Origin: Deltaproteobacteria bacterium
Lineage (GTDB): Bacteria; Myxococcota_A; Polyangia; Haliangiales; Haliangiaceae
Assembly: GCA_013696695.1 (NCBI GenBank)
Contig: JACCYD010000393.1
Location: 1-5,246, forward strand
DNA length: 5,246 nt
Direction of reading: 5' to 3'
The translations under genes were made by a program, and so were the position numbers. This document shows, in pieces, positions 1 to 5,246 of the stretch (positions are counted from its first letter, which is position 1; each line of letters begins with the position of its first letter). The notes beneath the pieces were generated by a model. It did not search any database, was not told the origin of the DNA, and saw only the letters and a list, made by a program, of their open reading frames with translations.

Positions 1-1048
1 GTTCTCACCCGGCCTCGCCGCGATGCTTGCGGATCGGCCGGCCGTCGCCCAGCGTCGTGCGCTCGAGCTGCGGATCGGCCGGCTCGACCGCGTGCGGGTC
101 CTCGCGAAGGCCAAGGTCGCCGCGTTCGTCGCGGCCGATCGCGATCTCGAGACGCGGCTGGTCTCGAACGCGCGGGTCGTGCTGTGCACGCTGACCAACG
201 CATATCTGGTGCCGATGATGGCCGAGCAGCGGTTCGACGTGCTGATCGCCGAGGAGGCCGGTATGGCGACGCTACCGCCGCTGTTCTACGCCGCGTGTCT
301 GTGCCGGCACCGCGCGATCGTCGTCGGCGATCCGCGTCAGCTGCCGCCGATCGTCCAGTCGAGCGACGAGGTCGTGCGCCGCACGATCGGTCGCAACGTG
401 TTCGACATCGCGATTCCCGATCCGACGAGCTCGGAGGTCGTCGCGATGCTCGAGGTGCAGTACCGGATGCATCCGACGATCGGGGCGCTGGTCGGCGGTC
501 TGTTCTACGGCGACAAGTTGATCCACGCCGCGGATCCGGTCGAGATCGAGGCGATCACGTCGCGCGCGCCGTTTCCGGGCAGGCCGGTGGTCGTGGTGGA
601 CACGGGCGGGCGCACGACCTGCGAACGCGCCCAGAACGGCTCGCGGATCAACCGGCTCTCTGCCGAGCGCATCGCCGACACCGCGCTCGAGGCGGTGCGC
701 GCGGGCATTCCATCGATCGGCGTGATCACGCCGTATGCGGCGCAGGCCATCGAGATTCGCCGGCTGCTCGCCGCGCGCGGGATCGCCGACGAGGTCGAGT
801 GCCATACGATCCACCGCTTCCAGGGCCGCGAGTGCGACGCGATCCTGATCGATCTCGTCGACGCGGCGCCGATGCGGCCGAGCGCGCTCGTCAACGAGGG
901 CCCGAATCTGCTCAACGTCAGTGTCTCTCGTGCGCGGGGAAAGCTCGTGATCGTCGCCGATGTCGCATACTTCGAGGCAGCGTTACCCGACGGTCTCGTC
1001 ACGCGCTTCCTGCGCGCCGCGGCCGCTATTCATCCTGACCGAGCATAG
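1..1048 (+). CDS. DNA2/NAM7 (UPF1-like) SF1 helicase, C-terminal part, 5' partial
   Basis: The reading frame is open from base 2 with no stop before it, so the gene starts outside the window; the ATG at 23 is internal. Numbering from that Met, the SF1 motifs appear in order: a VLCTL segment (about 53-57), motif II as IAEEAG (75-80), motif III VGDPRQLPP (101-109), motif IV QYRMHP (146-151), a VITPYAAQ strand (234-241), motif V HTIHRFQGRE (261-270) and motif VI NVSVSRARGK (298-307), where R303 is the expected ATP-contacting arginine. The Walker A half lies upstream. By family this is an ATP-dependent DNA or RNA helicase/translocase of the cytoplasm. Motif II normally reads DEA; here it is E77-E78-A79. 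The protein ends about 35 residues after motif VI with no visible extra nuclease domain. Family assignment is firm; substrate and pathway (repair, RNA turnover or defence) cannot be read from this part. The next gene starts 35 bases downstream on the same strand. Confidence 0.92.
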   Translation, partial: FSPGLAAMLADRPAVAQRRALELRIGRLDRVRVLAKAKVAAFVAADRDLETRLVSNARVVLCTLTNAYLVPMMAEQRFDVLIAEEAGMATLPPLFYAACLCRHRAIVVGDPRQLPPIVQSSDEVVRRTIGRNVFDIAIPDPTSSEVVAMLEVQYRMHPTIGALVGGLFYGDKLIHAADPVEIEAITSRAPFPGRPVVVVDTGGRTTCERAQNGSRINRLSAERIADTALEAVRAGIPSIGVITPYAAQAIEIRRLLAARGIADEVECHTIHRFQGRECDAILIDLVDAAPMRPSALVNEGPNLLNVSVSRARGKLVIVADVAYFEAALPDGLVTRFLRAAAAIHPDRA

Positions 1049-1083
1049 AGCGCGATCGCGCCAAAACGTGTTACGAGCGGGCC

Positions 1084-1557
1084 ATGAGCTGGTTGGATCG
1101 AGCACGGGCGAAGGCCCACGAGGCGATGACGAAGCTGCCTGGCAAGGCAGGCGAGCTGGCGACCAAGGCGAACGAGGCCCTCGGGCGGCCGTTCGCCGAC
1201 GAGAACGAGCTCGCGGATCGCCGCGCGTTCGCCACCGGCACCAACGGCGCGACGGTCACCGTCGCAGCAGGGCCCAGCGTACCCCCAGGGACAACCGTCG
1301 CGCCGGTCATCGTCTATCACCTCGACAAGACGCGCCGGGATGCGCTCAGGCTCGTCGAGATCCTCGAGGGCGCGGGCATTCCTCACCAGGTCTCGAACAT
1401 CCAGGAAGATCCGGCGGCGCAGTTCGCGGTCAAGCGCGATGCCGGTGGTCACCGGATGCCGGTGGTGTTCATCGCCGGCGAGGTGATCGGTGGTCGCGCC
1501 GAGTTGATCAACCTGCAGACGACGGGCGAGCTGAAGAAGAAAGTCTTCGGCGCGTAA
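1084..1557 (+). CDS. Cysteine-free glutaredoxin-like protein with N-terminal helical extension
   Basis: This 157-residue soluble protein has two parts. Residues 1-35 look like a charged Ala/Lys/Glu-rich amphipathic helix, followed by a Gly/Thr/Pro-rich linker to about 72. Residues 74-155 match the glutaredoxin layout: strand VIVYHL (75-80), helix DALRLVEILEGAGI (86-99), strand, then MPVVFIAGEVIGG (125-137) resembling the cis-Pro segment and the GG turn of glutaredoxins (typically VPQIFIGG...GG), and a final helix ending TGELKKKVFG. The active-site CPYC position is occupied by LDKTRR, and there is no cysteine anywhere in the protein, so it cannot do thiol-disulfide exchange or bind an iron-sulfur cluster through cysteine. 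A structural, adaptor or ligand-binding role is inferred. The only nearby start is ATG 1084; the upstream GAGCGG (1075-1080) is a weak, close ribosome site. It follows the helicase by 35 bases and is convergent with the phosphoesterase. No signal peptide or membrane segment is seen. Confidence 0.85.
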   Translation: MSWLDRARAKAHEAMTKLPGKAGELATKANEALGRPFADENELADRRAFATGTNGATVTVAAGPSVPPGTTVAPVIVYHLDKTRRDALRLVEILEGAGIPHQVSNIQEDPAAQFAVKRDAGGHRMPVVFIAGEVIGGRAELINLQTTGELKKKVFGA

Positions 1558-1566
1558 CGCAACAGC

Positions 1567-1584
1567 GGCCGCGCAAGCTCGGCC
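1567..1584. terminator. Weak hairpin between convergent genes
   Basis: GGCCG (1567-1571) and CGGCC (1580-1584) form a 5-bp all-GC stem around an 8-base loop in the 26-base gap between the convergent stop codons at 1557 and 1584. It has no T-run on either side, so it is not a classical intrinsic terminator. Its position makes a bidirectional transcription barrier possible, but stems this short are frequent by chance in GC-rich DNA. Confidence 0.25.
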
Positions 1585-2372
1585 TACAGGATCGCCCAGG
1601 CGTCCTGGACGATCGGATTGCCGTAGCTCTGCACGCCGGGCGGCCAGCCGCCGGTGCGCACGACCAGATTTTCGACGGGCCGGTATTCGCCGGTGCCGTG
1701 CGTGTGTCCGCATAGCACCGTGATCGTCATCGCAGGATGCGCGCGTGCATGCGCGAGCAGCACCTCGCCGACGGCGACGCAGGTGAACCACGGCAGCCAA
1801 TCGGGGCTCGATTGCTTGCCCTGGTACCAGCACGCTTCGGGAAACGGCGGCACGTGCGTCAGTACGATCAGCTCGCGCGTCGGCTCGAGGGTAGCGAGCT
1901 GGATTCGCAGCGCGTCGGCCTCGGCCGCGCCGACCGCCTGCAGCTTCGCGCAGCGCTGAGCGGATTCGCAGAACAGCAGGCCGTCGAGCTCGGCGATCTC
2001 TTTCCAGTCGGAGAGCAACACGCGCGACTCGAGGTTGCCGCAGCGCCCATCGCCCCAGCCGTCAACGCCGACGAGCATCGTCGCCTCGGTGAGCCGGACC
2101 GGTTCGTGGGGCAACCACCAGCCGGTGCGGCGAGCGCGGTCGCGCAGCGCGGCGATCGACGAGCCGTAGTAGTCGTGGTTGCCGAGCACGCCGTGACACG
2201 GCGCGATCGCGCGCATCAGATCGAAGCACTTCTCGACGTCGTGCGCCTCGGCGGTGTCGCCGGTGACGAAGATCCGATCCGGGCGCTCGCGCATGATCGC
2301 GTCGGCAAATGCCTTCATGCGTTCGACCTCGACGAAGTTGAGGTGGACGTCGGTGACCCAGACCACGCGCAT
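1584..2372 (-). CDS. Calcineurin-like metallophosphoesterase
   Basis: This 262-residue protein carries the full set of metal-binding motifs of the calcineurin-like phosphoesterase superfamily: D8-V-H10, G38-D39, G64-N65-H66-D67, H173 in LTHVPP, and G222-H223-T224-H225. These normally hold a two-metal centre that hydrolyses phosphomono- or diesters, so the enzyme should be active; the substrate is unknown. There is no signal peptide or membrane helix, so it is probably cytoplasmic. The start chosen is ATG at 2372-2370, two residues before the first core strand (VVWVTD). The same frame stays open about 169 residues further upstream, but that stretch is Arg/Ala-rich and lies antiparallel in codon terms to the upstream gene, so I treat it as a shadow. 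The start overlaps the DUF2891 stop by one base (TGATG), indicating translational coupling. It ends 26 bases from the convergent glutaredoxin-like gene. Eight cysteines are scattered through it; none belongs to the known motif set. Confidence 0.9.
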   Translation of the reverse strand: MRVVWVTDVHLNFVEVERMKAFADAIMRERPDRIFVTGDTAEAHDVEKCFDLMRAIAPCHGVLGNHDYYGSSIAALRDRARRTGWWLPHEPVRLTEATMLVGVDGWGDGRCGNLESRVLLSDWKEIAELDGLLFCESAQRCAKLQAVGAAEADALRIQLATLEPTRELIVLTHVPPFPEACWYQGKQSSPDWLPWFTCVAVGEVLLAHARAHPAMTITVLCGHTHGTGEYRPVENLVVRTGGWPPGVQSYGNPIVQDAWAIL

Positions 2373-3271
2373 CAGGCGGCGTCTTCCGTCAGCGCGTACA
2401 CCGCGAACTGCGTCACCCAGTGACCGTACGCCATGTAGTCGCCGGCGCCGCGCTCGTGATCGCGCACGCCGACGGCGACGTGGGCGTCGAAGGCGCGCCG
2501 GTAGAGCGGCTGGTCGGGGTAGAGCAGGGCGAGCCGGTGGAGCATCCACGCGCGACTCCAGTTGACGCCGTAGTGATGCGCCGCGCGCATGATGGGATCG
2601 ATCGGGGCGAGCACGCGCTCGTCGAGCGCGGCCGCGGCGACCATGCGATCGAGCGTGGCGCGCGGTTGCGTCGTCGCGATCAGGTACAGCCAGCCCGCGC
2701 GCGGCGAGAAGAAATCGGGGTTCGCGCGATCGTCGCCAAAACCGGGCACGTCGCCGGCGTCGAGGAAGTTGGCCTCGATCTCGTGCTGTGTGAACGCACC
2801 GAGCTCGGCGTTGCCCGTCGCGGTCGCATAGGCCGCGAGCTGCGCGAGCGCCCACGAGTCGCTCGAATACTCGCGCCACGCCGGTGATGGTGCGGAGAGC
2901 CGGTAGCGATCGACCAGCGACGCGGCGACCTCGTCGGCCATCGCGCGCAGCCCCGTCGATCCGGTGGCCGCGTGCTCGATCGCGAGCCGCAGGAACCAGG
3001 CGCGGCCGTATGGCATCTCGAAGGCTGGTTGGTCGCGCAGGAGCCTCGCCTCGATCGGGATCCGATCGGGCAGTAGCCTCTCGAGCGCCTGGTCGGCAAA
3101 CCGCGTTTCGCCAGTGACGCGGGCGATCCTGAGCAGCGCCCAGTGGCCGTGTACCGCCGAGTGCCAGTCGTAGCAGCCGTGAAAGATCGCGTGCTGGCTG
3201 TCGCGGCGCCCGATCGCTTCGGCGATCAGGTCGCCGGCAGCGATCAGCCAGGTGGTTCGATCGAAGGTCAT
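2372..3271 (-). CDS. DUF2891-family protein of unknown function
   Basis: This 299-residue protein matches what I know of the DUF2891 family at several places: GCYDWHSAVHGHWALLR (32-48), FEMPYGRAWFLRLA (84-97), FSPRAGW (188-194), NWSRAWMLHRLA (237-248) and the ending GDYMAYGHWVTQFAVYAL (277-294). Conserved Trp, His, Asp and Arg spread over repeated helix pairs suggest an alpha/alpha-barrel fold like those of glycan-active enzymes or epimerases; this is inference, and no activity is established to my knowledge. No signal peptide or membrane segment is seen, so it is probably cytoplasmic. It looks slightly shorter than usual family members but has both ends. ATG 3271 is the start because a TAG lies in frame five codons upstream. 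A GAGG directly abuts the ATG, too close for a normal ribosome site, and an 11-bp inverted repeat covers it. It is the first gene of an operon with the phosphoesterase and is divergent from the kinase. Confidence 0.85.
   Translation of the reverse strand: MTFDRTTWLIAAGDLIAEAIGRRDSQHAIFHGCYDWHSAVHGHWALLRIARVTGETRFADQALERLLPDRIPIEARLLRDQPAFEMPYGRAWFLRLAIEHAATGSTGLRAMADEVAASLVDRYRLSAPSPAWREYSSDSWALAQLAAYATATGNAELGAFTQHEIEANFLDAGDVPGFGDDRANPDFFSPRAGWLYLIATTQPRATLDRMVAAAALDERVLAPIDPIMRAAHHYGVNWSRAWMLHRLALLYPDQPLYRRAFDAHVAVGVRDHERGAGDYMAYGHWVTQFAVYALTEDAA
2383..2387 (-). promoter_or_regulatory. Ribosome binding site of the phosphoesterase gene
   Basis: On the minus strand GGAAG lies ten bases before the ATG at 2372, inside the last codons of the DUF2891 gene. 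Together with the one-base stop/start overlap it supports the short phosphoesterase start over the long upstream extension of the same frame. Confidence 0.45.
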
Positions 3272-3321
3272 CCTCGGGGGCGGCTACTTGCTCGGACGGC
3301 AGCTAGCTCGGCCCCCGAGGA
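3271..3321. repeat. Perfect 11-bp inverted repeat over the DUF2891 start codon
   Basis: TCCTCGGGGGC (3271-3281) and GCCCCCGAGGA (3311-3321) are exact reverse complements around 29 bases. Inside, GCTA (3283-3286)/TAGC (3304-3307) and GCT (3290-3292)/AGC (3301-3303) can pair too, giving one long imperfect hairpin. In the minus-strand transcript the 3' arm contains the GAGG and the A of the DUF2891 ATG, so folding would hide the start site. On the plus strand the second arm is followed by TTTT (3322-3325), giving a terminator-like look, although no plus-strand gene ends here. It could instead be a protein-binding site. Confidence 0.7.
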
Positions 3322-3331
3322 TTTTCGTAGC

Positions 3332-3346
3332 TTCGCACAGCGCGAA
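3332..3346. promoter_or_regulatory. Small palindrome in the divergent intergenic region
   Basis: TTCGC-ACAGC-GCGAA is a 5-5-5 inverted repeat about midway between the divergent DUF2891 and kinase starts. Its place and dyad shape fit an operator for a dimeric regulator, but five-base arms occur easily by chance and I recognise no specific regulator. Confidence 0.25.
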
Positions 3347-3373
3347 AACACGCGCGCGACCCCACACCACCTC

Positions 3374-3379
3374 TATGAT
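3374..3379 (+). promoter_or_regulatory. Possible -10 element for the kinase gene
   Basis: TATGAT differs from the sigma70 -10 consensus at one base and is an AT-rich island in GC-rich DNA. It ends eight bases before the kinase ATG, so transcription would begin at or next to the start codon, giving a leaderless or nearly leaderless message. No convincing -35 is seen at the usual distance (3351-3356 is CGCGCG), so this is a weak call. Confidence 0.25.
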
Positions 3380-3387
3380 CGGACCGG

Positions 3388-5246
3388 ATGGCTCGCGTGG
3401 AGCGAATCGGTCGCTACGACATCGTGGCGCCGCTGGCGGCCGGTGGCATGGGGCAGGTGTTCCTCGCCCGGCTCCGCGGCATCGGCGGCTTCGAGCGCCA
3501 CGTCGTGCTGAAGACGATCGATCTGTCGGGCGACGATCGCGAGCAGGCCACCGCGATGTTCCTCGACGAGGCGCGTGTGCTGGGCCGCCTTCATCACCAG
3601 CACATCGCACCGGTGTTCGAGGTCAACGAGGACGACGGCAAGCTCTACCTCGTCATCGACTATGTCCACGGGCGCACCGCCCAGGAGATCTGGCAGCACG
3701 CACTCGATCGCGGCAACGCGCTCCCGATCGACTTCGGACTCGCGATCGTCGCCGGCGCCGCGTCCGGCCTTCACTACGCGCACACGCGCCTCGACGATCA
3801 GCAGCAGCCTCTCCAGATCGTCCATCGCGACGTCTCGCTGTCCAACCTCATGATCGGCTACGACGGTGCGGTCAAGCTGATCGACTTCGGCATCGCGAAG
3901 GCCGCGAACCGTCGCATCAAGACGCAGACCGGCTTCGTCAAGGGCAAGCTCGGCTACATGTCGCCGGAGCAGGTCCGGCTGCAGGACGTCGATGCGCGCA
4001 CCGACGTGTTCGCCCTCGGTATCGTGCTCTACGAGCTGACCACGATGACGCGTCCGTTCCGCGAGCAGTCGGATCGGATGACTGCCGAGCGGATCAAGTC
4101 GGGGGCGTATCGCAAACCCTCCGAGCTGATCTCCAACTATCCGCGCGAGCTCGAGGCGATCGTCCAGCGCGCCCTGCGCGTCGATCCACGCGAGCGCTAC
4201 TCCGATGCCGATGCGATGCGCCGCGCGATCGAAGCGCTCGGACACCACTACGAGCTCGTGCTCGGAGATTCCGCGATCGTCGAGGTGATGTCGCAGATGT
4301 TCGAGGATCGTCGCGAGCCGTGGGAACGGGTCGCAGGCGCGAGCCCAAGTCGCGCCCTACCTGGCCGCGCCGAGACCGATCTCGAGGTGCCGATCCTCGA
4401 CGAGGATCCGCCACCACGGCCGCATCGCAAGCAGATCCGCAGCGCCACCGAGGCCGTCGAAGCGCTGGCGACCGAGCTCGAGCAGATGCCCAGCGTGCCC
4501 CCGATCTCGCCGCGCCTCGACTCGTCGATCGACCCGCCGCGCCCCGACGATCGGTACGACGATCCGTCAGTCCCGCACGGCGAGTTCGACGAGGCCGCCC
4601 CGACCGCGATCGCCGCGCCATCGCCCGAGCTGATCCGCCGCACCACGATCCCCGTCGGTGACGACCTGGCGATCGCTGCCGAGCCGCTGTATCCACCGAA
4701 CGCCGACGAGCGCGTGGCCTCGATCCGACGACTGTTCACGCAGTCGGCGTTCGATCCGTCCGCGACCCCAGCGATCCCGATCACCGCGCTGCCCGACGAT
4801 CTCGAACGGATGGCGGTCGATGCGCCGCGCCGCATCTCGACGCGGCGCGGGATGATCGACACCGACGAGAGCGTCGATCAGCTGCCGGTGATGTCGCCCG
4901 CGGCGGCGATGCCGGTGGCCGCGCCGGTGCCCACGCCCAAGAAATCCGGAAGCGGCGGGCGCATCGCGTGGATCGCGCTCGCGCTGATCGTGCTCGGCGC
5001 GATCGGCATGGTGATCTACACGCAGCTCGGCGGCGAGGGTACTGCGACGCCCGACGCGATGACCGTGGTGCCCGCACCGACGACCGACGGCTCGGCCACG
5101 ACGTCCGATGGGGCGACTGCAATGGATGCGGCGACGGCGACTGCAACGGATGCGGCGACCGCGACGGCGACGGATGCGGCGACGGCGACGGATGCGGCGA
5201 CGGCGACGGATGCGTCGAGGGATGCAGGGACGGATGGCACCGACGC
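3388..5246 (+). CDS. Membrane-anchored Hanks-type Ser/Thr protein kinase, 3' partial
   Basis: The frame stays open from ATG 3388 to the window edge (619 codons plus two bases), so the C-terminus is missing. The kinase domain covers about residues 9-285: glycine loop LAAGGMGQVF (16-25, with Ala at the first Gly), ATP-binding K42, helix-C E61, catalytic loop H146-R147-D148 VSLS N153, D166-F167-G168, S192-P193-E194 in place of APE, D206 and R270. The catalytic-loop Lys is Ser150, as in many myxobacterial HRDVSPxN kinases, with Leu151 in place of the Pro. All residues essential for transfer are present, so activity is expected. Residues 286-525 are a Pro/Asp/Ala-rich, probably disordered linker. 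PKKSGSGGR (517-525) precedes one membrane helix (about 526-544), placing the kinase domain in the cytoplasm and an Asp/Ala/Thr tail outside. Any sensor domain would lie beyond the window. ATG 3388 is preferred over GTG 3397 because it gives the usual short lead to the domain; no clear ribosome site is seen. It is divergent from the DUF2891 operon. Confidence 0.93.
   Translation, partial: MARVERIGRYDIVAPLAAGGMGQVFLARLRGIGGFERHVVLKTIDLSGDDREQATAMFLDEARVLGRLHHQHIAPVFEVNEDDGKLYLVIDYVHGRTAQEIWQHALDRGNALPIDFGLAIVAGAASGLHYAHTRLDDQQQPLQIVHRDVSLSNLMIGYDGAVKLIDFGIAKAANRRIKTQTGFVKGKLGYMSPEQVRLQDVDARTDVFALGIVLYELTTMTRPFREQSDRMTAERIKSGAYRKPSELISNYPRELEAIVQRALRVDPRERYSDADAMRRAIEALGHHYELVLGDSAIVEVMSQMFEDRREPWERVAGASPSRALPGRAETDLEVPILDEDPPPRPHRKQIRSATEAVEALATELEQMPSVPPISPRLDSSIDPPRPDDRYDDPSVPHGEFDEAAPTAIAAPSPELIRRTTIPVGDDLAIAAEPLYPPNADERVASIRRLFTQSAFDPSATPAIPITALPDDLERMAVDAPRRISTRRGMIDTDESVDQLPVMSPAAAMPVAAPVPTPKKSGSGGRIAWIALALIVLGAIGMVIYTQLGGEGTATPDAMTVVPAPTTDGSATTSDGATAMDAATATATDAATATATDAATATDAATATDASRDAGTDGTD
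5125..5214 (+). repeat. In-frame tandem repeat encoding DAATAT(AT) units
   Basis: Within the kinase gene, units of 24, 24, 18 and 18 bases starting GATGCGGCGAC encode DAATATAT twice and DAATAT twice, then a final DA. The two 18-base units are identical and are built from nested GCGACG hexamers, as expected from replication slippage in steps of six. All length changes keep the frame. The encoded tail lies just outside the membrane helix and is probably a flexible acidic spacer; it degenerates into a D/G/T-rich stretch reaching the window edge. Confidence 0.85.

Noticed and set aside
1030..1833. Minus-strand frame of 267 codons spanning the glutaredoxin-like gene
   Set aside because: It crosses the convergent gap and the end of the phosphoesterase gene, is Arg/Ala/His-rich and has no domain; it is a shadow.
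2373..2879. 169-residue N-terminal extension of the phosphoesterase frame
   Set aside because: It is Arg/Ala-rich, overlaps the DUF2891 gene in another frame, and the phosphoesterase core begins right at the internal ATG with a TGATG overlap.
3271..3325. Intrinsic terminator on the plus strand (GC stem followed by TTTT)
   Set aside because: No plus-strand gene ends upstream, the loop is 29 bases long and the T-run is only four; the start-codon overlap on the minus strand is the more telling feature.
3373..4248. Long minus-strand open frame of about 291 codons opposite the kinase
   Set aside because: It lies entirely antisense to clear kinase motifs, shows no recognisable domain, and is expected from GC-rich codon bias mirrored on the other strand.
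3252..4661. Long plus-strand open frame of 469 codons across the intergenic region and kinase
   Set aside because: Its product is Arg-rich low complexity in a different frame from the kinase; the kinase frame carries all the conserved motifs.
5016..5240. Minus-strand frame encoding a Val/Ala/Ser repeat, resembling a hydrophobic secreted peptide
   Set aside because: It is simply the complement of the GCGACG repeats in the kinase tail; the plus-strand frame is continuous with a real protein.
1..5246. Many CGATCG/GCGATC words across the window, as if an uptake or methylation signal
   Set aside because: They fall mostly inside genes and are explained by favoured Asp GAT, Ile ATC and Arg CG-N codons; a count against a codon-shuffled background would be needed to claim more.
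1..5246. A single linked defence or signalling system across all genes
   Set aside because: Gene orientations are mixed, the families are ordinary and no known system combines this helicase, glutaredoxin-like, DUF2891, phosphoesterase and kinase set; the evidence supports only the DUF2891-phosphoesterase pair.

Overview
The window is very GC-rich, with strong G/C preference at third codon positions and long mirror-image open frames opposite the real genes. The GC bias, a membrane-anchored Hanks-type Ser/Thr kinase with an HRDVS-type catalytic loop, and a D/A/T-rich low-complexity tail together suggest a Myxococcota (delta-proteobacterial) chromosome, perhaps a Haliangium- or Kofleria-like lineage. 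This assignment is inferred from style, not from a marker gene.

Layout, left to right: (1) the C-terminal part of a DNA2/NAM7/UPF1-type superfamily 1 helicase on the plus strand, entering from the left edge; (2) a 157-residue plus-strand protein with a glutaredoxin-like C-terminal domain but no cysteine at all; (3) a 26-base convergent gap with a weak hairpin; (4) a two-gene minus-strand operon in which a DUF2891-family protein is followed by a calcineurin-like metallophosphoesterase, joined by a TGATG stop/start overlap; (5) a 116-base divergent intergenic region holding a perfect 11-bp inverted repeat that reaches into the DUF2891 start codon, plus a small palindrome; (6) a plus-strand Ser/Thr protein kinase running off the right edge, with a cytoplasmic kinase domain, a disordered linker, one membrane helix and a repetitive Asp-Ala-Thr outer tail.

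The only genes with a clear functional link are the DUF2891/phosphoesterase pair, which should be co-transcribed and translationally coupled. The kinase shares their divergent regulatory region and could be co-regulated, but nothing shows that it acts on them. The helicase and the glutaredoxin-like gene are 35 bases apart on the same strand and could share a transcript; no common pathway is evident. I do not see a recognisable defence island, biosynthetic cluster, mobile element, CRISPR array or RNA gene. The best leads are the cysteine-free glutaredoxin-like protein, the uncharacterised DUF2891-phosphoesterase pair with its start-codon hairpin, and the Glu-for-Asp change in helicase motif II.
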